This document shows, piece by piece, positions 23,804 through 32,437 of a stretch of DNA of 53,034 bases. The translations under genes and the position numbers were made by a program. Location of the stretch: assembly GCA_934630855.1 (NCBI GenBank), contig CAKTWW010000010.1:1-53034 (forward strand), given 5' to 3'. Position 1 is the first letter of the stretch, and every line of letters begins with the position of its first letter. This DNA comes from an uncultured Collinsella sp. GTDB taxonomy: Bacteria > Actinomycetota > Coriobacteriia > Coriobacteriales > Coriobacteriaceae. The notes under the pieces are model-generated. The model worked only from the letters and a program-made list of their open reading frames with translations, had not been told where the DNA came from and did no database searches.

Positions 23804-26608
23804 CTATAGCGAACTGGGACCGTGCTGCTTGATGCGGGCGAGAATGTTTTTGAGCTTTTCAAAATCGAGCGGCTTGGGCAGGTGGGCGTTCATGCCGGCG
23901 TCACGTGCGGCCTTGGCGTCCTCGGCAAAAGCGTTGGCGGTCAGCGCGATGATGGGGATGTCGGCGGCGTCGGGCTTGCCGCTCAGACGAATCGCGCGCG
24001 TTGCCTCATAACCGTCCATACCGGGCATCATGATGTCCATGAGGATGGCGTCGAAGCCGCCGGCGGGGTGCGACAGGTACAGGTCGACAACCTCGTTGCC
24101 ATTGGCCGCGCGGGTCACCACAACGTCCTCGGATTCCAGCAGCGCCTGGGCAATTTCGGCATTCAAGTCGTTGTCTTCGGCGAGCAGGACGTTCATGCCG
24201 GCAAGCGAGCAGTTGGGCATTGCCTCGGCTGGCTTTATGTGGGCCCGAGGGTTCTTGTCGATATCGAGCGGAATCTGGACAGTGAACGTGCTGCCCACGC
24301 CGAGTTCACTTGAAATCTCGATGGTGCCGCCCATCATGTCGATGAGCGATTTGACAATGGGCATGCCCATGCCGGTTCCCTGGAACTTGCTGCGGGCGTC
24401 GTCGCCCTCTTGGGCGAACGGCTCGTAGATATGCTTCAAAAACTCGGGCGTCATGCCAATGCCGGTGTCTTCGATGGTGAAGCAAAAGAGCGCGCGTGAG
24501 TCGTTGAGCGGTTTGACGTTGGACAAGAAGGTGACGGTGCCGCCATGCTTGTTGTATTTGATGCTGTTGTCGAGCAGGTTGATGATGATTCGGCGGATAT
24601 GAGTGGGGCTGCCAATCATGCTCTGGTCGACAGCATAGGGCTCGCTGGCGTTGAGCAGCGTAATGCCACGGTCCGATGCGCGGAGTTTGCACAGCACCAA
24701 GGCATCGTCACAGAGCTCCTTGAGGTTGAACGATTCGTGCTCGAGTGTCACTTTGCGCTCCTCGATCCTGCCCATTTCGAGGATGTCGTTGATGAGTGAA
24801 AGCAGGTGGTTGGCAGCGACACGCGCCTTGGCGCGGCTTTCGCGAGCGACCTTTATATCGCCCTCTTTCAATTCCTCAATCTCAATAAGGCCCAAGATGC
24901 CGTTGAGCGGTGTGCGGATGTCGTGGCTCATACGCGTGAGGAACGCGGTCTTGGCGGCGTTGGCGGCGTCGGCTTTCTGCCGTTCTTTCCGCGCGCGTTG
25001 AAGCGACCAGACAAGGATGGCGATGCCGGTCAGCAAAATGCAGATGATAACGGTGGCAATGGCGGTGCGGTTGCGATAGAGGAATCGAAGTGTATCGGAT
25101 TCTTGAGCCGAATACGATGTGGGGGAATAACTGTTCGCGGAGAGCGATTCGCCGGCATTGACGATACCCTTATTAATGATTCCTAGGAGTTGGGGATTGC
25201 CGCGCGAGATCAAGCACGACAGTTCTGCTGTGTTGGTGAGTTCCTGCGTTTCGAAATCCTCGATGTCGTAGGTGTCGCGGATGGTTTTCAAGCGCGTGCT
25301 GGGGACGATGATGCAACTGGCCTCTCCTTTATTGAGGGCTTTGAGCATCTCGCTGCCGCTTGGGTACTCGGTTACCGTCGCGTCGGGGAACAGGCTCTCG
25401 AGCTCAAAGCGGTTGACGATAGCGCTCTTTGTGCAAGCGATGTTCTTGAGGTCCTTGCTCAGGTCGTTGCTGCTGTGGATAGCGGTCAGGGAGACCGTTC
25501 CCGTCGAGTTTGACTGGATGACCCCCACCTGTTCGGCGAGCCAGTAGTCGCGAAAGAATGGCAGGGCGACATCGATGGTGCCTTCTGAAAGGGCTTTGAT
25601 CATTTGTTTGGTGTCTGCGATGGCGACTGTTTTAACGTTAATGCCAAACTTGTCGTGCAACGTCGTCGCGAGCGAGGCAAGCGACCCCTCCATTTCGCCA
25701 TCGTCATTTTGTGTGCAGTAGGGGAGCTGGTTTGTAAGATAGCCGAGCGTGATGGTGTTGCCGTTTGCTTTGAGCCAGGAGGCCTCGGCGCCATCAAGTG
25801 ATGATGACCCGCTGTTTTGGGCCGAGTAATTTGCTTTGACCTCGTCATTGTAGCGGGGGTTGAATCGGGCGATTGCCGCCATGGCGGCATTGATATCGTC
25901 CATAAGGTCGGGGCGGCTTTTGGGGACGGCGAAATAGTAGTCGCTTGAGCCTACGTAGAACATGGGGGAGGCGCTAGGCGATGAGATCGTGTCGTTCATG
26001 ATGATGGCGTCGACCTCGCCGTTTGCCAACGCATCGAAGAGGCCGCCGCCACTGGCTATTTCTTTATAGGTGCAGGTAATGCCTTCGTCGGCAAGCCACT
26101 GCTGGCCGACGAAGGTCTGCATAACGCCGGGATTGCAGCCAATGGTGAGGCCCTGGAGCGCCTGGAGGTCGCCCGTGGCCAAGTCGTCTCGGTCGGGCCT
26201 GGCATAGATGTAGTAGCGCTCGGTGCCCTCGGGGTTCGATGAGAAAAGCAGCTTTTGGGCGCGTTCCTCGGAGTAGGAGATATTGGGCATGAGGTCGATC
26301 TCGCCCGCCTCGAGCTTGTCCATGAGCTCGGTGAACGTACCGGAGACATATTCGTATTTCCATCCGGGGGTGTAGTACGAGAGGGTCTGGAGGTATTCGT
26401 AACCCCAGCCCGAAAGGCGCTCGCCTGGGTTGCCGTCTTGGAACCCCTCGTTGTTGACAAGCCAGCCGACGCGAACCGTTTTGACCTGCTGCTCGGACTG
26501 GTCGGCAAGGGCCGGCACGGGTGCGGCGGCACTCAGCGCGGTAAGTGCGGTGAGAACGATGGCGAGGGCGCGATATATAGTTGAACGAAGGACGGCGGCA
26601 GCTCTCAC
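23804..26608 (-). CDS. Hybrid sensor histidine kinase with two solute-binding domains
   Basis: BvgS/EvgS-like membrane sensor of about 934 residues. A signal-anchor (LAIVLTALTALSAAAPVPALA) leads into two extracytoplasmic SBP_bac_3 domains (about 45-270 and 285-500), then a membrane helix near 515-537. The dimerisation box FLTRMSHDIRTPLNGILGL has the phospho-His near 562. The ATPase domain has LLDNSIKYN, DTGIGM and GTGMGMPIVKSL. A receiver domain follows (LLAEDNDLNAE, phospho-Asp in LMDIMMPGMDG near 858, Lys in PKPLDF). No Hpt domain and no response regulator are seen, so the final partner lies elsewhere. GTG 26608 with AGGA six bases upstream is favoured over TTG 26614. The ligand is probably an amino acid or similar small solute. 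Confidence 0.93.
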   Translation of the reverse strand: MRAAAVLRSTIYRALAIVLTALTALSAAAPVPALADQSEQQVKTVRVGWLVNNEGFQDGNPGERLSGWGYEYLQTLSYYTPGWKYEYVSGTFTELMDKLEAGEIDLMPNISYSEERAQKLLFSSNPEGTERYYIYARPDRDDLATGDLQALQGLTIGCNPGVMQTFVGQQWLADEGITCTYKEIASGGGLFDALANGEVDAIIMNDTISSPSASPMFYVGSSDYYFAVPKSRPDLMDDINAAMAAIARFNPRYNDEVKANYSAQNSGSSSLDGAEASWLKANGNTITLGYLTNQLPYCTQNDDGEMEGSLASLATTLHDKFGINVKTVAIADTKQMIKALSEGTIDVALPFFRDYWLAEQVGVIQSNSTGTVSLTAIHSSNDLSKDLKNIACTKSAIVNRFELESLFPDATVTEYPSGSEMLKALNKGEASCIIVPSTRLKTIRDTYDIEDFETQELTNTAELSCLISRGNPQLLGIINKGIVNAGESLSANSYSPTSYSAQESDTLRFLYRNRTAIATVIICILLTGIAILVWSLQRARKERQKADAANAAKTAFLTRMSHDIRTPLNGILGLIEIEELKEGDIKVARESRAKARVAANHLLSLINDILEMGRIEERKVTLEHESFNLKELCDDALVLCKLRASDRGITLLNASEPYAVDQSMIGSPTHIRRIIINLLDNSIKYNKHGGTVTFLSNVKPLNDSRALFCFTIEDTGIGMTPEFLKHIYEPFAQEGDDARSKFQGTGMGMPIVKSLIDMMGGTIEISSELGVGSTFTVQIPLDIDKNPRAHIKPAEAMPNCSLAGMNVLLAEDNDLNAEIAQALLESEDVVVTRAANGNEVVDLYLSHPAGGFDAILMDIMMPGMDGYEATRAIRLSGKPDAADIPIIALTANAFAEDAKAARDAGMNAHLPKPLDFEKLKNILARIKQHGPSSL

Positions 26609-26706
26609 GGGCAATCCTAACGAATCGAGGCAATACCACGTAAGGATACCAGCTCAGCCATCCCGTTTGACCCGCATACCGCTAAACGGGGCACCGTTTG
26701 GCGCTT

Positions 26707-26787
26707 GGCAGATGGGGACGTTCCTTTCCTGCCGGCAGTTGGGGACAGTCCCTTTCTGCCGGCACAAAAGGAACGTCCCTAGCTGCC
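26707..26787. repeat. GGGGACGTTCC/GGGGACAGTCCC compound palindrome
   Basis: Outer arms (26707-26727 and 26767-26787) pair as GGCAGATGGGGACGTTCCTTT with AAAGGAACGTCCCTAGCTGCC, four mismatches. Inside are two CTGCCGGC segments around GGGGACAGTCCC. It shares the GGGGAC core with the other hairpin families and lies between the divergent kinase and channel genes. Confidence 0.75.
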
Positions 26788-26841
26788 GGATGTGGGACAA
26801 TACCGAGCGAATGTGATTGATTGTCCGCGGAAGGGGTCGCG

Positions 26842-27267
26842 ATGAAAAAGCTGAGGACGCTTGCCGATGTGTTGCGCCAGGCGGGCTTCGTGCGTATCAC
26901 GGGTCTGTTCCTCGTCTTCTACCTGCTGTGTTCGACGGCTGTCTGGCTGTCCGAGCCCACGACTCTTACCTTTGGCGACGGGCTCTGGTTTAGCTTTGAG
27001 ACGGTATCGACCATCGGCTTTGGCGACATTCCGGCCGAGACGCCGGTTGCCCGCGCCATCACCGTCATCTTGAGCGTCATCAGCATCTTCTACATCGCTA
27101 TGCTCACGGGCGTGGCGGTGAACTACTGCAATACGCTCATCAAGATGCGCCAAAAGGACACCATGGCGCGCTTTATGGACGATCTTGAGCATTTGGAAGA
27201 GCTCGACCGCGACGAGCTCGCCGACCTGTCGCGCCGTGTGCGCGAATATCGCCGGCGCCAACGTTAG
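26842..27267 (+). CDS. Two-helix potassium channel-type protein
   Basis: Predicted K+-selective pore subunit of 141 residues in the cytoplasmic membrane. It has a first helix (VRITGLFLVFYLLCSTAVWL), a pore helix and the selectivity filter SFETVSTIGFGD (the TxGFGD form), and a second helix (AITVILSVISIFYIAMLTGVAV). A charged cytoplasmic tail, predicted coiled coil (DDLEHLEELDRDELADLSRRVREYRRRQR), probably helps tetramer assembly. ATG 26842 has GGAAGGGG five bases upstream; the in-frame TTG 26821 lacks a site. The LOG gene begins 37 bp downstream and may be in the same transcript. Confidence 0.9.
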   Translation: MKKLRTLADVLRQAGFVRITGLFLVFYLLCSTAVWLSEPTTLTFGDGLWFSFETVSTIGFGDIPAETPVARAITVILSVISIFYIAMLTGVAVNYCNTLIKMRQKDTMARFMDDLEHLEELDRDELADLSRRVREYRRRQR

Positions 27268-27304
27268 AACGGGCGTCGCGCATCACGACGAGGGGGACTG
27301 AATA

Positions 27305-27838
27305 TTGAATATCACGGTATACCTGGGCGCCAGCGTCGGTAACGACCCGGCGTTTCTGCCCGCGGTGCGAGAGCTCGGCACGTGGATTGGCGCCAACGGC
27401 CACGCACTGGTATACGGCGGGTCCAAGTCGGGCCTGATGGGTGCGCTCGCCGATAGCGTGCTCGATGCCGGCGGCCACGTGACGGGGGTTGAGCCGAGCT
27501 TTTTTATCGAGGCCGAGTTTCAACACGACGGCATTGACGACCTCATCGTGACGAGCGACATGGCTGAGCGCAAGGCGAAGATGATCGAACTCGGTGATGC
27601 GTTCGTCGCCTTTCCGGGTGGCACGGGCACGCTCGAGGAGATTGCCGAGGTCATGTCCGCGGTGTCGCTGGGACACCTCAACGCGCCGTGCATCCTATAT
27701 AACTTGGACGGTTATTACAACGAACTGAAGTTACTGCTCGAGCATATGATCGACAAGGGCCTATCGAGCTCGCAGCGCCAACAAGGCATCTACTTTGCCG
27801 ACGACCTGTGCGAGATTGCGTCAATTATCGGCAGCTAG
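27305..27838 (+). CDS. LOG-family protein (TIGR00730 type)
   Basis: Rossmann-fold protein of 177 residues related to cytokinin-activating phosphoribohydrolases (LOG), which split nucleoside 5'-monophosphates into base and ribose 5-phosphate. The family motif PGGTGTLEEIAEVMS is near residue 101, with the preceding VYGGSKSGLMGALADSVL and MAERKAKMIELGDAFVAFPGG. The start is TTG 27305, with GAGGGGG about nine bases upstream. In bacteria that make no cytokinin, these are thought to act in nucleotide clean-up. It is near the channel genes, but no functional link is evident. Confidence 0.9.
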   Translation: MNITVYLGASVGNDPAFLPAVRELGTWIGANGHALVYGGSKSGLMGALADSVLDAGGHVTGVEPSFFIEAEFQHDGIDDLIVTSDMAERKAKMIELGDAFVAFPGGTGTLEEIAEVMSAVSLGHLNAPCILYNLDGYYNELKLLLEHMIDKGLSSSQRQQGIYFADDLCEIASIIGS

Positions 27839-27918
27839 GCCTCGAGCTTGCTTCATCGCAACTCCCGATGGCGCCGTCTGCGGCGCAGATGGTTGGCTCG
27901 TCTGGGCAACGCTCGCAC

Positions 27919-27924
27919 TACAAT
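27919..27924 (+). promoter_or_regulatory. -10 box TACAAT upstream of the ClC gene
   Basis: TACAAT, 40 bases before the ATG at 27964, in the only intergenic space of this gene row. The same hexamer is used at 9905-9910, 21133 and 32826. Confidence 0.35.
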
Positions 27925-27963
27925 AAAACGTATCTATGTCGACTTTGACCACGGGAGGGCCCG

Positions 27964-29250
27964 ATGGATAAGCTTGCAAAACCTAAAAACCGCGCGCTGT
28001 TTTTGGTCAGCGTGGCTGTGACCGGCGCATTCGCGGGTGCCGCTGTCTGGCTGTTCTTCTTTGCGATGGAGCACGGCATCGACTATCTGTGGACCGAGAT
28101 TCCGCACATGTTGGGAGTGGCGTCGCCCGAGCTCGCCAGCGGCCCGTTCGGCTTTTTGCCGTACCCATTTTTCGTCTGCCTGCTGGGCGGCCTGCTGATC
28201 GGTCTGTACGAAAAGATGACGGGCACCAAGACCGACGACCTCAACCAGGTAATGGCCAAGGTCAAGCAAGACGGACGCTACCCGTATGACAATCTGGGCA
28301 AGCTTTCGCTCGCGGCATTGCTGCCGCTGCTGTTTGGCGGAAGTATTGGACCGGAGGCCGGACTGACCGGCGTTATCGCGGGTCTTTGCAGCTGGGTCGG
28401 CGACCGCATGCGTCGCTTTGGCGCCGAGTTTAGGGAGCTCACGCTGTTGGGCACCCAGGCCGCGCTGACGGCGCTCTTTACCGCGCCCGTCTTTGGCTTT
28501 GTGGCCCCGCTCGCCGGCAGCGCCGATGGTGAGGACTCCGCGTCTGACGAGATCACCATCAAGCTGCCCAAGGCACAGAAGACCGTGGTCTACGGCATCG
28601 CGATTGCCGGCGGTCTGGGCACCTATCTGCTGCTCGGCCAGCTCATGGGCGGCGGCATGGGTATGCCCAGGTTCGAGGCTGCCGAGGTGGGCAACCTCGA
28701 GCTCGCATGGCTCATTCCCCTGTCGCTGATCGGCACGGTCTGCGGCTGGCTGTACTTTGTCTCGGAGCACGCGAGCGAGGCGCTGGCCCATGCCATTGGG
28801 GAGCGCCCTGTCGTTAAGGCCATGCTGGCCGGTCTGGTGCTTGCGGCTTGTGGCACGGTCCTGCCCTACACCATGTTTGCCGGCGAGACCCAGGCCGATG
28901 TCCTCATGGAAACCTACCTGACCATCCCCGCCGGCGTGCTTATCGCGACCGGTCTGGTCAAGGCTATGCTAACTCCCGCCCTCATCAACATGGGCTGGCG
29001 CGGCGGTCACTTCTTCCCGGTTATCTTCTCGGGCGTAAGCCTGGGCTACGGCCTTGCCATCCTCACCGGTGCCGATCCGGTCTTTTGCGTTGCCGTCTGC
29101 ACCGCCTCGACGATGGGCGCCGTCATGCGCCAGCCCGTTATGGTCGTGGGCCTGCTGCTCATGTGCTTCCCGCTCAAGGGCATCGTCTGCATGATCATCG
29201 CCGCCGTCATCGCCGCCGGCATTCCACTACCCAAGCCACTGCGCAAGTAG
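27964..29250 (+). CDS. ClC-family ion channel or transporter (YfeO-like)
   Basis: Membrane protein of 428 residues with about ten hydrophobic helices. The ClC hallmark region is LLFGGSIGPEAGLTGVIAGLCSW near residue 123 and the later GGHFFPVIFSGVSLGY near 345. In classic transporters the first motif reads GREGP with a gating glutamate. Here the position is isoleucine (GSIGP) and a glutamate follows the proline, as in the YfeO branch. Transport of chloride or fluoride is therefore uncertain. ATG 27964 is preceded by GGGAGG five bases upstream. An EFR1-type gene follows at 38 bp. Confidence 0.88.
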   Translation: MDKLAKPKNRALFLVSVAVTGAFAGAAVWLFFFAMEHGIDYLWTEIPHMLGVASPELASGPFGFLPYPFFVCLLGGLLIGLYEKMTGTKTDDLNQVMAKVKQDGRYPYDNLGKLSLAALLPLLFGGSIGPEAGLTGVIAGLCSWVGDRMRRFGAEFRELTLLGTQAALTALFTAPVFGFVAPLAGSADGEDSASDEITIKLPKAQKTVVYGIAIAGGLGTYLLLGQLMGGGMGMPRFEAAEVGNLELAWLIPLSLIGTVCGWLYFVSEHASEALAHAIGERPVVKAMLAGLVLAACGTVLPYTMFAGETQADVLMETYLTIPAGVLIATGLVKAMLTPALINMGWRGGHFFPVIFSGVSLGYGLAILTGADPVFCVAVCTASTMGAVMRQPVMVVGLLLMCFPLKGIVCMIIAAVIAAGIPLPKPLRK

Positions 29251-29288
29251 AGTGGCCTTATTGCGAACCATTTTTATAGGGGCAAGGG

Positions 29289-30080
29289 ATGATTCTGTAC
29301 TTTAGCGCGACGGGGAACAGCGAACATGTGGCACGCCGCGTTGCAGCCGCAACGGACGACAAGACGATGTCGATTGAGTGCTTTGATGCCGATGTCTTGC
29401 GCTGCGCTCTAGAACAAGGCCCGCATCAGTTGGGATTGGTGGCTCCGGTGTATGCCTGGGGCCTACCGACTCCTATGATCGAGTTTTTAGAGAAGGCCGA
29501 CCTGTCGGCTGCCGCTGATACGAAAGGCGGCAAGCGACCCTATACGTTCTATGTCTCGACATATGGCTCGACGACCGGGCAATCGGCTAAGTTTGCCCGC
29601 GATCTGCTGCGTGAGCGTGGACTCAAATTGGACGCTGCGATGAGTGTCAAAATGCCCGATACCTGGACGCCTGTTTTTGACCTGTCGGATCCTCAAAAGG
29701 TCGAGAGCATCAACAGGGCTGCCGAGGCGCAGATTGATGCCGTGGTCGAAGCGGTGCGGGTGCGGCGTGCGGGCAACATGATGCGCCACCGCGTGCCCCT
29801 GTTTGCATCGCGTGCGTATCACGCGTTTGGGCTGCCGCGCATGCAGCAGACGAGCAAGTTTGCCGTCGACGCCGATCGCTGCATCAGCTGCGGCCTGTGT
29901 GCCAAGCGCTGCCCCATGGCGGCGATTGAGATGCGCGACGGCCTTCCCGTATGGGCAAAGCCGGAATGTGCCGCCTGCCTCCGTTGCCTGCACTGCTGTC
30001 CCAAGTTTGCCATCTCGCACGGTAAGCGCACGGCCTCCCACGGTCAGTACAGGCATCCCAAGCCCGGCGTGAGGATGTAG
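29289..30080 (+). CDS. EFR1-family flavodoxin-ferredoxin protein
   Basis: Electron carrier of 263 residues. An N-terminal flavodoxin-like domain (MILYFSATGNSEHVARRVA, then APVYAWGLPTPMIEFLEK and VSTYGSTTGQ, which would hold FMN) is joined to a C-terminal pair of 4Fe-4S clusters: CISCGLCAKRCP near residue 198 and CAACLRCLHCCP near 224. This domain order defines the EFR1 family, widespread in anaerobes. The partner enzyme is not known. The start at 29289 follows GGGGCAAGGG. The gene ends before a G+C-rich hairpin at 30119. Confidence 0.92.
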   Translation: MILYFSATGNSEHVARRVAAATDDKTMSIECFDADVLRCALEQGPHQLGLVAPVYAWGLPTPMIEFLEKADLSAAADTKGGKRPYTFYVSTYGSTTGQSAKFARDLLRERGLKLDAAMSVKMPDTWTPVFDLSDPQKVESINRAAEAQIDAVVEAVRVRRAGNMMRHRVPLFASRAYHAFGLPRMQQTSKFAVDADRCISCGLCAKRCPMAAIEMRDGLPVWAKPECAACLRCLHCCPKFAISHGKRTASHGQYRHPKPGVRM

Positions 30081-30118
30081 CGACTGCTGCCATTTTCCAA
30101 AACTCATGAAGAAAGAAG

Positions 30119-30152
30119 CCGCGCGAGGCCGCATCCCTACGGCCCCGCGCGG
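30119..30152 (+). terminator. Hairpin after the EFR1 gene
   Basis: CCGCGCG-A-GGCCG pairs with CGGCC-C-CGCGCGG (30140-30152), one mismatch, with an 8-nt loop and a weak T-rich tail. It is 38 bp beyond the stop. The remaining stretch to 30348 shows nothing recognisable. Confidence 0.6.
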
Positions 30153-30348
30153 TTGTCGTTTAGAGTTTCCTCAGCACAATGGCGATGGTGTTTTGTCCAG
30201 GCGAAAAACATTCACCTTCGATATGCTGTCGGTCTCTCTTTGGTTGCCAAGAGCTAAACGGCACGCCGTGAAGTGTGGTGGCGACGTTGCTGCTGTTTCA
30301 TCTCATCTGGTAAATGGGACAGTGCGGCCTAAATCCCTTAGCTGTCGA

Positions 30349-31047
30349 TTACAGGTCGCGTGCTCGGTAGACTTTGGTGCTGATGGTAACGCTCAGGGCG
30401 AAAAGGGCGAGCGCAATGATGGTTATTCCTGCGCACATAAAGCTGATGACGGCGGGATCGGGATTTGCCCCGGCGATCGACATGAGCCAGTTGCTGATGG
30501 GGTTGGAGGAGCTCAGCATTGCCATGGTGCCGCAGCCAAGCAGGGCAAACAGGCCGACGGAAAGGCGCAGCGCCTCCATGTGTCCAAATCGGAAGAATAT
30601 CGGCTGTGCCAAAAACACCATCATGAGAGAGATGAGCATTGATGCCGCTGAGGCGGTTGCGATTTCAAAGACCGTCTGGCCTGTCGAAGGGATGCCCATG
30701 CGATCGAAGAACGGAAGGGCGAGGATGTTCAGAAGCGTAGCCGCGCAGGCCATGACGACCGAGAAGACAATAATGCACAGGTAGCGCGCGCAGATGATGT
30801 CTTTGCGCGAGAATGGCAGCGTTGCCCGATAGCGCTCCCAGCCGTTTTGGTTATCGTAGCCAGCCAGCGAGCTCATGATCATGATGGGCGACATGGCGCT
30901 GACGGCACAGGTACCGGCGCTCATGCCAGAGTCACCATCCGATGCGTTGGCAAGGGTCAGCACGACGAAAATGAACAGGCCGACGCCGGCGATGCTCGGG
31001 AGAAACGAGCGCGCGATGGCGAGCTCGGACTTAAAGGCGCGTTTCAT
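30349..31047 (-). CDS. ABC-2 type transporter permease
   Basis: Membrane subunit of 232 residues with six hydrophobic segments, among them SFLPSIAGVGLFIFVVLTLA, YLCIIVFSVVMACAATLLNILAL and PAVISFMCAGITIIALALFALSV. The short size and N-terminal MKRAFKSELAIARS match the ABC-2 permeases found with YtrA-type GntR regulators. ATG 31047 has AAAGGAG seven bases upstream and overlaps the ATPase stop by 4 bp, so the two are coupled. Nothing shows what is transported; related systems respond to cell-wall antibiotics. Confidence 0.85.
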   Translation of the reverse strand: MKRAFKSELAIARSFLPSIAGVGLFIFVVLTLANASDGDSGMSAGTCAVSAMSPIMIMSSLAGYDNQNGWERYRATLPFSRKDIICARYLCIIVFSVVMACAATLLNILALPFFDRMGIPSTGQTVFEIATASAASMLISLMMVFLAQPIFFRFGHMEALRLSVGLFALLGCGTMAMLSSSNPISNWLMSIAGANPDPAVISFMCAGITIIALALFALSVTISTKVYRARDL

Positions 31048-31925
31048 TTGGAGGCTCCTTTCAGCGTAAGGCGCAGATAGTCATCGATGGAAATCCGGTC
31101 GCAGGGAATCTCGGGAAAGGCCTCGAGCGCTTCGCGGCGATTGGGGACCAGCACGTCAACGCTGTAGGCATGACGGGTGGCGCGGGCGCCTTCGACGCAA
31201 GCCATCAGCTCGACAGCTTGCGCCTGGGTGCAGTGGGCAATGCCGGCGCGGTCGGTAATGTCCTCGCGCGGCATATCGAACACGATCGAGCCGTTATCGA
31301 TGCAGACAACACGGTCGGCGGCACGTTCAAGATCGGATGTAATGTGGCTCGAGAACAATACGCCGTGCTGTCCGTCGGCAACAAAGGCGAGCAGCTCGTC
31401 GAGCAGTTCCTCGCGTGCCATGGGATCGAGGCCTGCCGTGGCTTCGTCCAAGATGAGCAACTCGGCCTTGTGGCTGAGCGCACACGCGAGCTGCAGCTTC
31501 ATGCCCATGCCGCGGGAGAGGTCTTTGACCTTTGCCTTGGGGTCGAGGCCAAATCGATCGTTGAGGCCGGTGAACGTGTCATGGTTCCAGGTGGGGTACG
31601 CTGAGCCTACGAGCGCCTCGACCTCGGCCACCTTGAGCGTGGTAGGGAAGGGGCAGGTGTCCAGCACGAGTCCGATGCGAGAGCGCAGGTGGCGCTGGAG
31701 CTCATCGGGCGCATCGGCATCGCAGCGCTGCCCAAACAGACACACCTCGCCGGCATCGAGCTTTATGAGGCCGAGCGCGGCACGGATGGTCGTTGTCTTA
31801 CCGGCGCCGTTTGCGCCCACAAAGCCAACAATCTGGCCGGGCTCCACGGCAAGCGTGACATCGCGCAGTGAAAAGCGGTCGCTTACGCGGCGTGAGGCAC
31901 CTTTGAGTTCTAGCAAGTTTTGCAT
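31044..31925 (-). CDS. ABC transporter ATP-binding protein (YtrB/CcmA-like)
   Basis: ATPase of 293 residues for the permease it overlaps. Walker A GANGAGKTTTI is near residue 38, the signature is the variant LSRGMGMKLQLA, Walker B is LLILDEATAGLDPMA, and the H-loop is SSHIT. This LSRG form with DEATAGLDP is typical of ABC-2 exporters of the YtrB type. The C-terminal 70 residues are an accessory domain of unknown role. It is the second gene of a GntR-ATPase-permease operon. Confidence 0.93.
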   Translation of the reverse strand: MQNLLELKGASRRVSDRFSLRDVTLAVEPGQIVGFVGANGAGKTTTIRAALGLIKLDAGEVCLFGQRCDADAPDELQRHLRSRIGLVLDTCPFPTTLKVAEVEALVGSAYPTWNHDTFTGLNDRFGLDPKAKVKDLSRGMGMKLQLACALSHKAELLILDEATAGLDPMAREELLDELLAFVADGQHGVLFSSHITSDLERAADRVVCIDNGSIVFDMPREDITDRAGIAHCTQAQAVELMACVEGARATRHAYSVDVLVPNRREALEAFPEIPCDRISIDDYLRLTLKGASK

Positions 31926-31948
31926 GGTATAGCCTTTCTTGCAGATGG

Positions 31949-32329
31949 CTACTGCATGGTTTCGGGGGCAACAAGGTCGAGCATTTCGTGCAGCTTCTCG
32001 CGCGTGACGCCCAGGGCTTCTGCCTGTGTCGCTGCCTGCGCAAGCAGCTCTTCGACATGACAGAGCTGGTTTTCGCGCAAGAGCTCTTGGTTGCCCTCGG
32101 CGACAAAGCAGCCTTTGCCTTGCACAGTGCAGATAAAGCCGAGCTGCTCTAGGTCGGCGTAGGCGCGCTTGGTGGTGATGACGCTCACACCCAGGTCGCT
32201 GGCAAGCGCACGGATGCTGGGGAGTTTGGCCCCCGCGGCGAGCGCGCCCGAAAGGATCTGGGACTTGACCTGCGAGGATATCTGCTCGTAGATGGGCTTG
32301 TCACTCGAATTGGATAGGATGATGTCCAC
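31949..32329 (-). CDS. GntR-family regulator (YtrA subfamily)
   Basis: Repressor-type protein of 126 residues. The winged helix is PIYEQISSQVKSQILSGALAAGAKLPSIRALASDLGVSVITTKRAYADLEQLGFICTVQGKGCFV, and a short helical tail of about 45 residues replaces the large ligand domains of other GntR groups, as in YtrA. It is the first gene of the operon with the ABC transporter and most likely represses it through the GTGTATATA...TATATACAC site upstream. The inducer is unknown. Confidence 0.93.
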   Translation of the reverse strand: MDIILSNSSDKPIYEQISSQVKSQILSGALAAGAKLPSIRALASDLGVSVITTKRAYADLEQLGFICTVQGKGCFVAEGNQELLRENQLCHVEELLAQAATQAEALGVTREKLHEMLDLVAPETMQ

Positions 32330-32356
32330 AGCGGCTCCTTAGCTGATGGGCTACAC

Positions 32357-32390
32357 GTGTATATAACCGGTAAACACAGTATATATACAC
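32357..32390. promoter_or_regulatory. Inverted repeat, likely operator of the GntR-ABC operon
   Basis: GTGTATATA (32357-32365) and TATATACAC (32382-32390) form a perfect 9-bp inverted repeat with a 16-bp spacer, 28 bp before the GntR start. The A+T-rich arms also contain possible -10 boxes on the minus strand, as expected for an autoregulated promoter. Confidence 0.6.
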
Positions 32391-32437
32391 TATGCACAGT
32401 TACGCAAGAGGAAAATCGGGATTGCCGGCGACCGTTT

